DNA of 64,000 nt from Phymatolithon calcareum (Eukaryota; Rhodophyta; Florideophyceae; Hapalidiales): the NCBI GenBank assembly GCA_977006965.1, contig OZ345368.1, positions 2,046,001-2,110,000 on the forward strand. The letters run 5' to 3'. The notes beneath the pieces were generated by a model. It was not told the origin of the DNA. It did no database searches and saw only the letters and a list, made by a program, of their open reading frames with translations. The translations under genes were made by a program, and so were the position numbers. The first letter of the stretch is position 1. Each line of letters opens with the position of its first letter. This document shows positions 43,677 to 54,869 of the stretch, in pieces.

Positions 43677-44270
43677 TTTTCTTCTTCCTCTTCTGTTCCA
43701 TCATTCATCTGGGGTTGCGTTAGGTTGCGTTGGGGGGTTTCCAACAGCATCGCTGCTAGTTAGTCGTAGCTGTCGATACATGCCGACGGATTTCGCGGAG
43801 GAAAGGGTCCGAAAAACCATTTGACTGCCTAAAGTCTGTGTTTTTTCGACTTAATTTGGACTACGAAGTTTGGATTCTCGTTCATATCCACGACGATTTT
43901 GCGTTTTTTGGCCTTCTCCGTTTCGCTCCATGTGCATTAGGTTCGCAGTTTCTCGTCCTTGTGTGTAACCTTTCCGCCCTCTTCGCTGGGACGTTCAAAA
44001 GTTCGTGCTCTTCGAGATATCGAATATCCCTCTGTGCCTGTGCCAGGTCCTCATCCTTGCCCTCGTACTTCTTGCTTCTCTCCAAGTTCCGTTTTGCATG
44101 CAGGAGTCGCAACGCAAAGTGTTCTCCTAATATCTTGCGCCTCAGCTCTGGTGATGCGGTTCTGCATAGCGTTCGTATTTGCTCATTATTCCGCTTAGCA
44201 AAATTACCAAATATTAGGGAGTAGAACAGTCCTTCTACCTGATCCACATGCACTGAAACTCTACTTCGAA
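43677..44270 (-). pseudogene. LINE-G fragment (copy 1), ORF2 C-terminal part
   Basis: Minus-strand frame with VDQVEGLFYSLIFGNFAKRN, ELRRKILGEHFALRLLHAKR and EGKDEDLAQAQRDIRYLEEH, matching copy G2 at 52.6-53.3 kb and, more distantly, LINE-B (AAEGLFYGYVFGKYAEYRRE). Only the post-RT region remains; both ends are lost and frames are broken. Confidence 0.65.
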
Positions 44271-44632
44271 AGTCACACCAGTTACATTGCAATATTGTGC
44301 AGTTATGAGTAAATAGAATCCGCCTGATCGTAGTCAAGGTCAGAGTAAATCTCTTTGAAGAATGTTGGGAAATTGTCAAAGCATTTCTGAGCATCCATTT
44401 CGCGAAAGTAAACGAAATGCTGCTGCAGAGTGGCAATAGACCTTGCACTCGGTTCCTCCCGAACGATCAGAATATCGGCAAATTTCCTCGCGAGTACCGT
44501 TTCATTGGGATAGTAACTTTCAAAGGGGCTTAGCGTTTATCAACGCTTCCCGCTCACTTCAATGTGTCGTCTAGTACGTCCATGTAATTTGTCGTCATCA
44601 CAATTAAGAGGCCTTCTGATGATAGAATACCA

Positions 44633-44930
44633 CGGAGGAGATTGATATCACGGAAAAAGCTCTAGACAAGCTACTCTTCTTCACTATCGTCTTTTACGAC
44701 GACATGGAATAGACAAGGCGCCAATTGAGGAAATCTGATCAGTGGACCCCAAGCTTTTCCCTGCGCCCTTTTACGGGAGAGGGTTTTTGCAGCTAGGGCT
44801 ACGACGTTAACCCGGGTTACAAGTATTTGAATATATGATCGAAGCTACAACGTAGCTGCTGAAACGCATCTCCCTTGCAGTCTCATGAGTGTTACTGAGG
44901 TCGTTTAATAAATTCCAAATTCAAAAAAGA
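44633..44930 (+). mobile_element. LINE-F copy 2, 5'-truncated
   Basis: A 298-bp insertion with TSD ATAGAATACCA at 44622-44632 and 44931-44941. It carries the ORF2 tail EKALDKLLFFTIVFYDDME ending at about 44713, then a 3' UTR with GGAGAGGGTTTTTGCAGCTA-like sequence shared with LINE-F copy 1, and an A-rich tail. Confidence 0.8.
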
Positions 44931-45063
44931 ATAGAATACCAGCCAAAGCGTTAAGCAGCCCTGAGAAAGTAAGGGGAGAAGCCATAAGTGCCTGACGGTC
45001 CTTCTTGAAAAGACAATCGACATCCTGTTTCATAGACGCATGGAAGGCACGCAAAGAGTTGCA

Positions 45064-46170
45064 TGAGTTAGTTCAGAGTTTAAGTGTACAAAATCGACGC
45101 CGGCAGAATTGAGAGGTGAGCAATTTCCTTAATAACAATCATCGACGGCTTCGATGCCTTTTCGAGGGCTACCTGCAAGTGGGTGCTATCCAACCTGGTG
45201 GTAGAGAGGCCGAGGAAACATGCGGAAAGGTTGAGCTCACCGACAAGTGCGCTGATCAGGGACGTTTTCCCCACCCCAGGCGGTCCGTAGAAACAGTATA
45301 TGCGGCAGTACGATAGGCCATGCTCCATATATCATTTTTTGGTAGAAGGTTCCAAAAAATTCTTGGCATCGGACACAATATCCTCCAACATATCAGGCTC
45401 TAAGAAAATGCTCTTCAATCGACGAATCTTCTTCTCTCCATGCCCTTCCCAATATGCAGTTCTGCCAATAACCTGCAGACTCCAGAGAAAATAGTTTCCG
45501 TTACCCGCTCTCCTGGATATGGTCCTGCTGCTTTTTTCCCACGCCAAAGCATCATCAAGTTGACGAAAGTCGTAGTTGATGACATCAACTACGACTTTCG
45601 TCGTCCCTATGTGTTTTGCAAGAAGAACAACTACGCGATATAATGTTGGCTGCTGGCCGACTTGAATTGGGTTTCCTCGAGAAAGGTGTGCGATAAACAC
45701 ATCCTCTTCGCCTGCATGCACTCGCGCATATCCAAGACCGAGATGATACTTGGCCGCGAGAGCCTCGTTCTTTTTTCAGTACATTCGGCATACGGACTAG
45801 TCCACAGCGTTGATAGGAGCCTAGAAAACTCCGGATTTTCCGCAGCAGAGTCGATTGAGTTGTGCCCGTCAATTGTTACGTGCGCTAGGTACTCGATGAG
45901 GGGCCTGTGCCAGTTCTCGTCCGTAGTAGAGTTAGATATTTCGAGAGATGCGACTTCTCTTGCACGAACGCCTAACTTGTCAGCAATCAACTGCGGACAC
46001 CCAAGTATAACATCGTCATTGAAGAACGCACATGGGATGTGAAACGGGAGGGGAAACTTCCTATATGGCGCGATCGTAGGCGAAAAGGACGACAGGAAGA
46101 GTAATATAGAGTATAAAATTTCAGTCCGGAAAAGAACCCATTGCGGAGGGCTGACGGCGCTTGCAAGCAC
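45064..46170 (-). pseudogene. BCS1: BCS1-type AAA ATPase pseudogene
   Basis: Minus-strand frames join to a BCS1-like mitochondrial AAA+ protein, which in mitochondria moves the Rieske protein across the inner membrane for complex III assembly. Seen in order: an N-terminal BCS1-like part (AAKYHLGLGYARVHAG, then FIAHLSRG), FLEPSTKK, a TGA where the conserved Trp stands, YMEHGLSYCRIYCFYGPPGVGKTSLIS (Walker A GPPGVGKTS) and LNLSACFLGLS. Walker B is ruined (IVIKEIAHL instead of an IEDID-like string), and the sequence stops there. A frameshift lies near 45770 and a 20-bp inverted duplication at 45562-45602. The gene is truncated and dead; the 5' limit is uncertain. Confidence 0.7.
45562..45602. repeat. 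Perfect 20-bp inverted repeat inside the BCS1 pseudogene
   Basis: GACGAAAGTCGTAGTTGATG and its exact reverse complement are separated by a single A. It lies in what was coding sequence, where a functional gene would not normally carry a 41-bp palindrome, so it looks like a templated inverted duplication. Confidence 0.85.
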
Positions 46171-47622
46171 TGCCGTTTGCGTTGATCTCTACTCTAGGGC
46201 GGATCCTTTTATTCTTCTGCACGTGAGAACTGGCTGCAGGCTTCTTTCGTGGCTTTTTTATGATATTATATTCCACCTATCCTGAAGAGTCTTTTAGATG
46301 AAAAAGTTGGCGCACCAATTCTTCTGTATATGACCAAAGTGTCCTCCTCGTCCTGGAATATCGGTGTTTACATTGGCTGACGCATATGCAACGAGTTAAA
46401 GCTTGAAATGTCAGTAAATTTTTTCGCAACGGCGAGAGGTCCAATGGTCCACGCGGCGGGAGGGGGAGCAGATCTACCTGAAATGGAAAATTGGATCGAA
46501 CCACATAGGGGGCATCTATATACAACCGTGTTGGCATGTTATCGGCGACCTTGCCATCCCCTTCTTAGTGCTTGCAGACCACCAGTTAGGAACGCAGAGT
46601 CACCACTGAACGCAATATTGAAACGTGACATGTGAATTATAACTCATATGTCACGTTTCAATATCACTTCTGGTGTGAAACAGACGACGCTTCTAGGAAG
46701 GGTAGCTGACCAGGGTGACATGAATATTTGAAATGCAAACGGATGTATGCTTCGCTCTTCATTTCCACAGTCGCTACGCAAAAACGCTGAGAGACTGTCT
46801 TTTAAAGTTAGACTAATATGAAGGAGGACAAGAGAGATCGAACGCCTTTTTTGTCGTACTTACAAAACTGTATGGACATGAGTGCTTTCCAGCCCTTAAT
46901 TATCTGCTTGACCAGAAATGCGGAGTGGAAGGGGCGCTTCAAATATGACTCTGCGTTGACGTGGAGGGCGCTGAAACTGAGACGCCTCATGAGCCGTTGC
47001 CGAGGCTGCTGCGACAAAGTGGATCGGCGAGAACAGCGTTTGCTTCGGCTTATGCAGTCCAGCAGAATCGGAACTTTTATTTTTAAATGCGCTGCAATGC
47101 AGTCTTAGCAATGAACAAGATTTTCATTTTTTCTCTCTGCAGCAAGGTAGAATTGGCCGATATTAGTTTCTTGAACTCCATGGTTACTTTGTTGCATGAA
47201 ATAGGATTTTGGGACTTTAAATCGCTTCTCAATGGACGAAAATACCGTCAATCTGGATGGTTCCCCACATAGACACTAGCGGTCACCAATAATGCTCGTG
47301 ATTTGACTGAGTGCACTAACCACTCCACGGACGTCAGGAAATCACTCCGGAACTGGTTACTGGTATTCAAACCGACGCGTGGCAGAAGATTTGAAATACT
47401 TGACTTTTTTCAACTCAATGCCCACTTTTATATGGCACCTGAGCTCCAGGCCATGTTCCATGATATTCAAAAACCCACATCCCTAGACAGCGCAGCAGTC
47501 ACTCTCTGCAAATCTGACCCCCCCCCCGCGTGACACATAGACATGGACTAATTTTCTCCTTCGGAGCCCCTCAAGGGACCAGATGTGGGTTTTTGCAGAC
47601 CACCGTACAACGGAACAGGAGA
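46171..47622. other. Intergenic, no firmly supported gene
   Basis: Apart from the inverted repeat above, the only notable frame is 46818-47108 (+, 96 aa, Arg/Cys-rich, starts MKEDKRDRTPFLSYL). It has an overlapping minus-strand frame and no motif, so I leave it uncalled. Confidence 0.3.
46615..46664. repeat. Perfect 17-bp inverted repeat
   Basis: ATATTGAAACGTGACAT (46615-46631) and its reverse complement (46648-46664) around a 16-nt loop. No gene is close enough to assign a role. Confidence 0.8.
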
Positions 47623-47625
47623 TAT

Positions 47626-47985
47626 GTAACGTTTTTTTAAAAGCTTCCAACACCTCAAATTGAGTAACTGGGACTCTTCTCACTCTTCCGTGGTGGTCAA
47701 ACACTATTCTCCTAAAATCTCAAAATTCAAATTTCTCTTCCCGTGAGGCCCAAGTGAACCTTTTGCATTTATATTCTGTCTCTTGGTCCATTTTCGTGGA
47801 TTGCAGTCCTCGTTGGAGCGCTACGAGCTCAATCAATGTACGGTTCCAAAGATTTTGCTACGTTTCCTTTTTTCCACAGCGTGGCTCTGTTGAAAATCAC
47901 TCTTAGGCATCTCAGACGCGTGTTTCTGTCTCTTTTAAGTAGAACTCCTGGTGACTGGAACATCCCCTATAAGAAACTCTTTAAC
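47626..47985 (-). mobile_element. LINE-B 3' fragment (copy B5)
   Basis: The left end shows TTTTTTTAAAAGCTTCCAAC and CCTCAAATTGAGTAACTGGG, matching the LINE-B 3' UTR in reverse, then the diverged tail of ORF2. It covers only the last ~360 bp and is highly mutated. It lies 120 bp upstream of the zinc-finger gene. Confidence 0.65.
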
Positions 47986-48104
47986 TGAAAGAATCAAGAC
48001 AAATTTTCTTGGCACTCGAAGACTACCCCAGCGTGAGCAGATGCGTCGGTACCTGTTTCTTAGATCTATCAATCAATCGCCGACCCTGAAACCACTTGTG
48101 CGTC

Positions 48105-49288
48105 ATGACTGCCCCAGGTGATCAAGATCCCACGTTGGAGCACATGTTTGGATCTTTTGTCGCTCGGAGGAATCGCGGCTCCTCCTCTCACCACCCCCCG
48201 CCCCGCCCAGATCCGCTGCCCCGCTCCTCATCGTCAAGACTCATATCTGGAGGGATATCAGCACTGCTCTCCTCTTCGGGTGCGCAATCGCCCGCTCACC
48301 GTTCCTATCAATCCTCATCCTCGCAACCCAACAACTCATTTACTGCTGCGGCTGCCGCAGCTGCGGCTGCCGCTGGTTTTCCTTGTGCACCCTATGGACA
48401 GCCCCAGTATCGCCAGTCGACGGCGCAATATAATCCTCCGTCAAGGCATGATCAAGAGAGTATGAGCTTTGGGGCTGGACAAGGAAGCGGTGGCAGAAGT
48501 GGGCGTGGCCCTTTGCCATCAATGCTGCCAGGAACTCCCGGTGCAGGTCGGTCTCGCCGCAAGAGCGGTAAACCTAATGACAACAATTCTTCGACTGATG
48601 GTCGGCCTCAAAAAAGAATTCGTACTGGGGAACAATCCAATGCCGGCACCGTGGCTCGTGCCTTCGTCCGATCTCAAAGTGCTAAATCCCGAAGTGGTAG
48701 TGCTGCTCTGTTGCCGTGTGACGGGTGCGATTCCAAGTTTAAACAACAAGGACAGCTCAACAGACATATCAAACGAGTGCATCTTGGTATTCGCAACTTT
48801 GTTTGTGGAAATTGTAAAAAGAAGTTCGCATCCCGAAGTGACCGCGACAGGCACGAAGTAAGTTTCTTTCTTGGCATGTTTGGCGAAAATTGGAATTTGA
48901 CCTTCGAGCAAAAACTAATCCGTCCAATTATTGATTTGACCTTGATTTGGTTTTGCAGGAAGTCCACAAGAAGCTTCGATATTTCTCTTGTGCGTATTGT
49001 AACTTTGAGTCGATGACGGTCGAGCATCTGCAGATACATCTCGGAGCTGTACATACCGAGCGTCAAAACTTCCGTTGCCCGCATTGTAACTTTGAGTCTT
49101 TGACGAAGGAGCATCTGCGGGAACATCTTCGAGCTGAACATACGAAGCGTGAACACTTCCGTTGCCCGCATTGTAACCATGAGTCATTGGCGAAGAAGGA
49201 TCTGCGGCGACATATACTAGCTGCACATCCAGAAAGCTTTTCGGAGATTTTGCCGCGCAAGCGGTCAGTTCATCACAAAGCGAGATAA
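48105..49288 (+). CDS. C2H2 zinc-finger protein, five fingers, one intron
   Basis: Join 48105-48857 and 48959-49288, 360 aa. The 101-bp intron has GTAAGT at 48858 and TTTTGCAG at 48951-48958, in phase 0. Joining the exons rebuilds finger 2 exactly (CGNC-x12-H-x3-H, with the two His in different exons), which proves the splice. Fingers: CDGC ... HIKRVH, CGNC ... HEEVH, CAYC ... HLGAVH, CPHC ... HLRAEH, CPHC ... HILAAH; the last three are close tandem duplicates. The N-terminal ~200 aa are Ser/Pro/Gly-rich with a run of ten or more Ala, as in transcription regulators. Probably a nuclear DNA-binding protein. ATG 48105 is used because the frame opens upstream only with TTG. Confidence 0.9.
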
Positions 49289-50310
49289 CGGTAAAGTTTG
49301 TGCGACAGGCGCATGAACAGTAAAACCCAAGGGCACTCATAGTGAAGCTTGTGCATGACGTGAAGCATCATCTTAGCGAGGAATCTCGAAAATGAATCGG
49401 TTTCTGTGATTTTTGACTTATCGAAATGTGCTCATGCTTGAGCCGTCATGGTTGGGAGACTCTGACCTATTTCCGCTTCCATCAGCCGCGTGCAAGATGC
49501 AAATCTAGGTCGGTATTGTAGTGGGAGTGATTAGATTTGCTTGGCGAAAATATTTTGCGGAGTAGGGAACTTGGAGTAATGTGTTGCAGCCCGTTCGCCT
49601 TGTCAACAGGAGAGTAATACGCCAGGGATTTTTCGGCGGAACAAGATGTGGTACGCTGGAGTGTGCGTGAACTGTGCACGAAACCTGGAGCTGAAAAGCG
49701 AAGGTCAGATTGGACAGGTCTGTCTTAGTGTGCAGTTGTGCAAGCGTCTGAGCGTTCACGTGTGTACCCCGTGCTGGGCAACAAGGCAAGCTGCCTAATA
49801 CAAGTTAAGTAATTTCTGGGTACAACAGTGATAATAGCGTTCCATCTTCCGCAGTCTGTCGTTAGTATATGGATTGGATTTCTGTTTCATTAAAGCTCCC
49901 TTTGTCAATTATCATTGCACCTGAGAGACTTTTCGTTGCGCAACAATCCTTCGCTTACGTTCTCATTTAAGTAGTTGTTTTCGGACATTTTCTTTGGCCA
50001 GTATCAACTGCATTTTCCAGCATTTCTTTTTGAATATCGGAAAGCCGTTGTTTGGGCATTAAGTTTGAAATATCCTCGAGTACTTCATCTAATTCGGAAT
50101 CTTCGTTTCTTGCTTGCTCTTGCCAGGACATGAGTATATGGGAATGAGAGAAATGGTGACTTTATTGCACCTAAGGCAAGGGGAGGCCTCAAACGGTGGC
50201 GTTGCGCGATCGAATAGAGGCGAAAATTCTAGACTTTTCCAGTGCATAATCATGGACTTGTTTCGCGCAACAAGCTCATCGAGACGGTCGGCAAACTATT
50301 CCATTGAGAA
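49289..50310. other. Intergenic with one member of a direct repeat pair
   Basis: No gene supported. About 70 bp at 49865-49935 (GCTCCCTTTGTCAATTATCA ... CTGAGAGACTTTTCGTT) recurs in the same orientation at 50905-50980. Confidence 0.4.
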
Positions 50311-50980
50311 CTATTCGTGTTCCACGGCTATGGCGGATATTTCCTTCACATGAAACGTAACCTCATACGCAATTCCCAACATGCCGTATCCCGTTCGGAT
50401 AGCCGCGAGCAACTCCGGATCGCTGTCGTCCGTCACCTCAGGCAGCGGCCCATCGGGTTGCACAGCCTTTATCCCGATGCAATGCGTGCTGAAATGCCAT
50501 GATCCCGCTTTCCTTTGTCGATATAAGAGGCGTCCATTGTGGCTGTCGTGGCGCTCGCCACTATATTCTACGCTACGGATTTTCTCGACGGAGTGCGTAT
50601 AGTACTTGGACGTGTACATCCAATTTTGCATACGCACTCCGGGTGCAGGGGCGCGTAGTATAGCGCCATAGTTCATCCTGCTCCTTGCCAGGGACTTTCG
50701 AACAAGAAGGGTCTGTTTGGCCAAATGTTCGATTCACGAACGCCCTTCTCCTTGTGAGGAACTTTGACTCCCACCGATATCGGTCAGAGTTGCTGCTGCC
50801 AGAGATATTTTCCAAAGTTGGGGGCCCATACAATATTGCTGGATGCGCCCGCGACTTTGGAAAATCTCTCTGAGGAAATTCGCTACATGGATCGAAAAAG
50901 TACGGATTGGATATGATTTCTGTTTAATTGAAGCTCCCTTTGTCAATTATTGTTGCATCTGAGAGACGTTTCGTTCCGGA
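49865..50980. repeat. Direct repeats of ~70 bp flanking a 1-kb segment
   Basis: 49865-49935 and 50905-50980 share TTTCTGTTT-ATT-AAGCTCCCTTTGTCAATTAT-x3-GCA-CTGAGAGAC-TTTCGTT with few differences. Between them lies the FAD-oxidase-like fragment. They may be short terminal repeats of an unknown element or the trace of a duplication. Just inside the right repeat, 50803-50871 forms a long imperfect hairpin (TTTTCCAAAGT/ACTTTGGAAAA stem). Confidence 0.5.
50311..50724 (-). pseudogene. FAD-linked oxidase-like fragment
   Basis: The minus-strand frame ends with AVQPDGPLPEVTDDSDPELL followed by AAIRTGYGMLGIAYEVTF, which resembles the end of the FAD-binding domain of FAD-linked oxidases (DPEL-x-A-x-R-x-G-x-G-x-LG-x-x-x-E-VT). 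No FAD-binding N-terminal motif or C-terminal substrate domain can be found around it, and the frame opens only with TTG, so it is at best a fragment of a broken gene. The upstream part of the frame is not recognisable. Identity is tentative. Confidence 0.35.
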
Positions 50981-51004
50981 AGGAATATAGATTCAGCAAA
51001 TCCC

Positions 51005-52420
51005 CCAAATGGGCTTCCAGCCCAAGAAAGGAACGGAAAGGGCACTGCTCCGCTACATAGCAGCTGTGAGACGAGGAAGGAACACAAAAGCCGTGCTTGA
51101 CCTAATGTCAGCATACGACCGAGTCCCAAGAGAGGAGCTTATGCGAGAAATCGATCTCAAGCTATCAGCAAACCCTTGCATAACTTGCCTCCTTCACGCT
51201 GTAGAAAACTACATTCACTGTTATGAACGACACAGGAAGAATTCAAGGGAATAGCGAACGAGGAGTCCCCCAAGGTTCTCCCATTAGCCCCACACTGTTC
51301 AACGTCCTCATGGGCACTCTGGCAGAAAGAATCACGGCCATTAGCCTCAATGATTCTGACCTGAGCCTTCGTCTGAACGTGTTTACCGATGACGTCATAC
51401 TAATGGCAAGAAATGAAGAATTACAGAAATTGCTCCAGGAATGCTCCGAATGGGCACAGGTCTGTCGGATGACTTGGTCGACCCGAAAATGTTCAGTCAT
51501 ACTCCCACGTCGAAAGGTCGGAAAACCCATCGTACTGGCAGACGAAGAAGTTGAAATACGACGCACTGCAGACTATTTCGGGACGACAATTGACGCGAAC
51601 GGTATTCGCAACGAAAAGCTTCTCGAGCGATTCAAAAGCGCAAGCGCCAAAGTACGGCTCATGAGCAAGCTAGGCATGACAAGAAGAGAAAAAAAGCTTT
51701 TTTCAGGCCAGTATATGACTACGCTGCGCATAAAACACCCGACACTATCGAGGTATTGAAAGCAGCAGTGAAAATTCAGAAGGACATTGGAACGATACTA
51801 TACGGGAAGTGGGCAGCGCGGCATTGGAGAAGACTAATGAAACTGTGCCAAATAGAGCCATGGGAGTTTCGCCGACAGCACCTGATCCGGAAGCTAAGAC
51901 GAAAATTAAGCAGGATTGTGGAGGAGACAGATGACACAAGGGCAGAGCTGGAACTCGAAACTCTCAACTGCATACGGGAATTAAACAAGACAACGGACAT
52001 TTAAGATAGATCTGGCCTTCGGCGAGTATGGGAGCAGCAAGAAGAGCACCGCATCAGGAAAATTACGTTCGCCAAGAATAGTATACCGCACCAAGCAGTG
52101 AGGATGAAAGAAAGCAGATACAGAATTCTTTGTGCAAGATGGTTTGTAGGCCATTTTCCGAGAAATCCACCGAAGTTAATGGAAGAAATGGGCAGTCCAG
52201 GATCATGGGCAGTTGGAACACTCGACAGAATCCTGAAAAAGCCTTCATGGACCCCGGCAGAAGAGATTGACGTGGCTAGAGCCATTAATGTGATTGTATG
52301 TAATTCCGATTAAGGAAGCTGAATTTTTAATGCTAATAGAATATGCCTAGAAAGGTGCCGACTTTCCTCCAGTTGGGACACGTTGTGCCTTCTCAATAAA
52401 TCCAATTAATTACGAAAAAG
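51005..52420 (+). mobile_element. LINE-H, 5'-truncated, RT remnants
   Basis: Plus-strand frames with GFQPKKGTERALLRYIAAVR, AVLDLMSAYDRVPREEL, GVPQGSPISPTLFN and FTDDVILMAR, then WSTRKCSVILPRR and a basic C-terminal region with YRILCARWFVGHFPRNPPK and VARAINVIVCNSD (stop 52313). The 3' end is CAATAAATCCAATTAATTAC. It is a separate family from A and B. Two frameshifts (near 51240 and 51745) and one stop near 52003 break it. RT motifs A, B and C are all intact in sequence. Confidence 0.75.
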
Positions 52421-52599
52421 TAGGGAAAATTGGCGAAACGCCCCCCTTGATAGAACTTCTACTTGTTATGATATGCGCTAGATAACCTTAGATATAAACA
52501 CGGGGTGGAAATTGTAGGTTTTACTTTAGAAGTCCTCAACGCCGGTGCACGCCGACACCAGAGCAGCTTCGCATTGCACTGTGACCCTTCTAGGGGAGA

Positions 52600-54170
52600 C
52601 TACAGCATATCGCCTCCATCATCACACCATCATCTCCTCTTGCATCTCGTTTTCTAGCATCTTTAATTTGTCCAGCGCTTGTTTCACTTCCTTTTCTGTT
52701 CTATCATTCATCTGTGGATGCGTTAGGTTGCGTTGAAGGGTTTCCAGCAGCATCGCTGCTAGTTCATCGTAGTTGTCGATATATGCCGAGGGATTTCACG
52801 GAGGGAAGCGGCCGAAAAATCGTTTGACTGCCCAAAGTCTGTGTTTTCTCGACTTAATTTGGACTACGGGGTTTGGATTCTCGCTCATATCCACGGCGAT
52901 TCTGGGTTTTTGGCCTTTCTCCGTCTCGCTCCATCCCAATAGATCCGCATTCTCATCCTTGTGGGTGACCTTTCCTTCCACGGCCCGCTTCGCTGAGACG
53001 TTCAACAGTTCGTGCTCTTGAAGGTATCGAACATCCCTCTGTGTCTCTGCTAAGTCCTAATCCTTGCCCTCGTAGTTCTTGCTTCTCTCCAGGTTCCCTT
53101 TTGCATGCAAGAGTCGCAACGCAAAGTGTTCCCCTAATATCCTGCGCCTCAGCTCTGGTGGTGTGATTCTGCATAGCGGTCGCATTCAATCAATATTCCG
53201 CTTAGCAAAATGGCCAAATATACGGGCGTAGAACAGTCCTTCTGCCTGATCCACATGCGCTTGAATGGACTTTGACCCCGGCGCTAGGTGCAGTGAGTAT
53301 ACCCATCGACATTGGAGCAGGGCCTTATATAGGTATGCATTTTGTTGTCGTCAGTCCTTTAGCTGTGACGCCAATATCCCGGAGGGCGAGGAGTATACCT
53401 TTCGCTTTGGAAAGGCGTTTCAGACTGGCGTGATCGGTTACGCCTGTATTGTCGATCATTGTACCGGGGTATTCCAGTCGGTGGGTTTCGTGGAGCTCGG
53501 ACCCCGCAAGTCTGAATTTTCGCTGGAACAGGCCCGGGTATATTAAAACTTCGCTTTTTCCTTTTTTGATATTCCGCGACATGCCATTCTCTCTTGCCCA
53601 GCTTGTCGCGGCATCTAGCAGCCATTGCACGCCATCCGAATTTTTAGCTTATAGCTGTGCGTCATCTGCGAACAGTATTGCCGGATAGGTTGATAAGCGC
53701 GGTGACACTCCCGCGACTTTCAAGGCGAAGGTGTCCATGAACATATTGTAAAGACAGGGACTAAACGGAGAGCCGTGGGGGACTCCGCGATCGATCAGGA
53801 GCCACTGGTTCTCCTCGTCTCCGGCTGTGGTGATCGACGTCAGCTTCAGTAGGTACTTGACCATCTCTGCGATATCTTTGGGTAGGCATGACTCGACTCT
53901 GCGTTGCAGAATATCTCGTGAGACGCGGTCATAAGCGGAGGATAAGTCGTGGACCGCGGCAAATCGGTGGCCTCGCCTCATAGTACTCGTCGCTCTGAGG
54001 ATCGCGAGTTCCGTCCTTTGTTCTTCTGGAATCCCAGCTGGAACTTGTGGAATTTGTAGCGTTCGCGTATCGCAGAGTCCATCGCGGAGTCAATTATCTT
54101 TCGCACTTGGCTGAGAAGCGATATTGGGCGGTAGTTCCCTGGGATGTGGGCTGGTCCTTTCTTGTATTGA
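52600..54170 (-). mobile_element. LINE-G copy 2, 5'-truncated
   Basis: Minus-strand sequence with RT motifs AAVHDLSSAYDRVSRDIL, GVPHGSPFSPCLYNMFMDTF and ILFADDAQL, then ENGMSRNIKKGKSEVLIY, EGLFYARIFGHFAKRN, ILGEHFALRLLHAKGNLERS and the tail EVKQALDKLKMLENEMQEEM. The tail and the IFGHFAKRN segment link it to LINE-A and LINE-B. It is truncated in the RT at about 54165, at nearly the same point (PLYKKGPAH) as LINE-B copies 3 and 4. Several stops and frameshifts occur. Confidence 0.75.
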
Positions 54171-54869
54171 TCTGGTTGGGAAGATCATCTGGCCAATAGA
54201 ACTCAATTTGAAGGTAAGTTATGACAGCTGGAAATGCTCAATTCCAGGTGAAGTATGAAATATTTAGCGGTCCAAGTCACATTTTCTTACTTCAGTTACC
54301 TGAATGCAGCTCGTGGTCGCTCGCGTGCTATCCAGGTTAATCCTTAACTCCCTTCATTTCACTCTCCATAAGTGTCGCCATACATCAATCAACTCGATTC
54401 CGGCATGAACAGTGCACCTCAGAGAGGACTGCCTGCCATTTGACATTTTCCTTCCACCGTTTTCTCGTTGCGAGAGTTGGAGCAAATATTAGCACTTCTA
54501 TAATGTGGATGCTTTTACCTATGCATGTCAATTCAGGACATCTTTATGCGAGAAGCATAGTATATGCTCTCAAGAAGTCGAACTCGTTTATGTACGAAGG
54601 CCAACCTTGAGGCAAGAAATACCCTTAGGTATATAGTAAGAGGATATTCCGATTGTCGGCTTTTCACCTAGGCCTCCCATGAGGATGACTACCAAGAGGG
54701 GAGATAGATTTTTCCTGGAATGCGTTTTTCAATGCTTCGTCATTTTCCAAGCTGGAATGAACCTGGATTCCGTTTCTCAAAATTCCGAAGCTAAGCATAG
54801 GGACCCGAAGTTCATATAACGGCATGCCCTTAACGGGCTCAAACGCCTCCAAATTAATTCATTCATTCT
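54171..54869. other. Intergenic, no supported gene
   Basis: No coding, RNA or repeat feature recognised. Confidence 0.35.
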
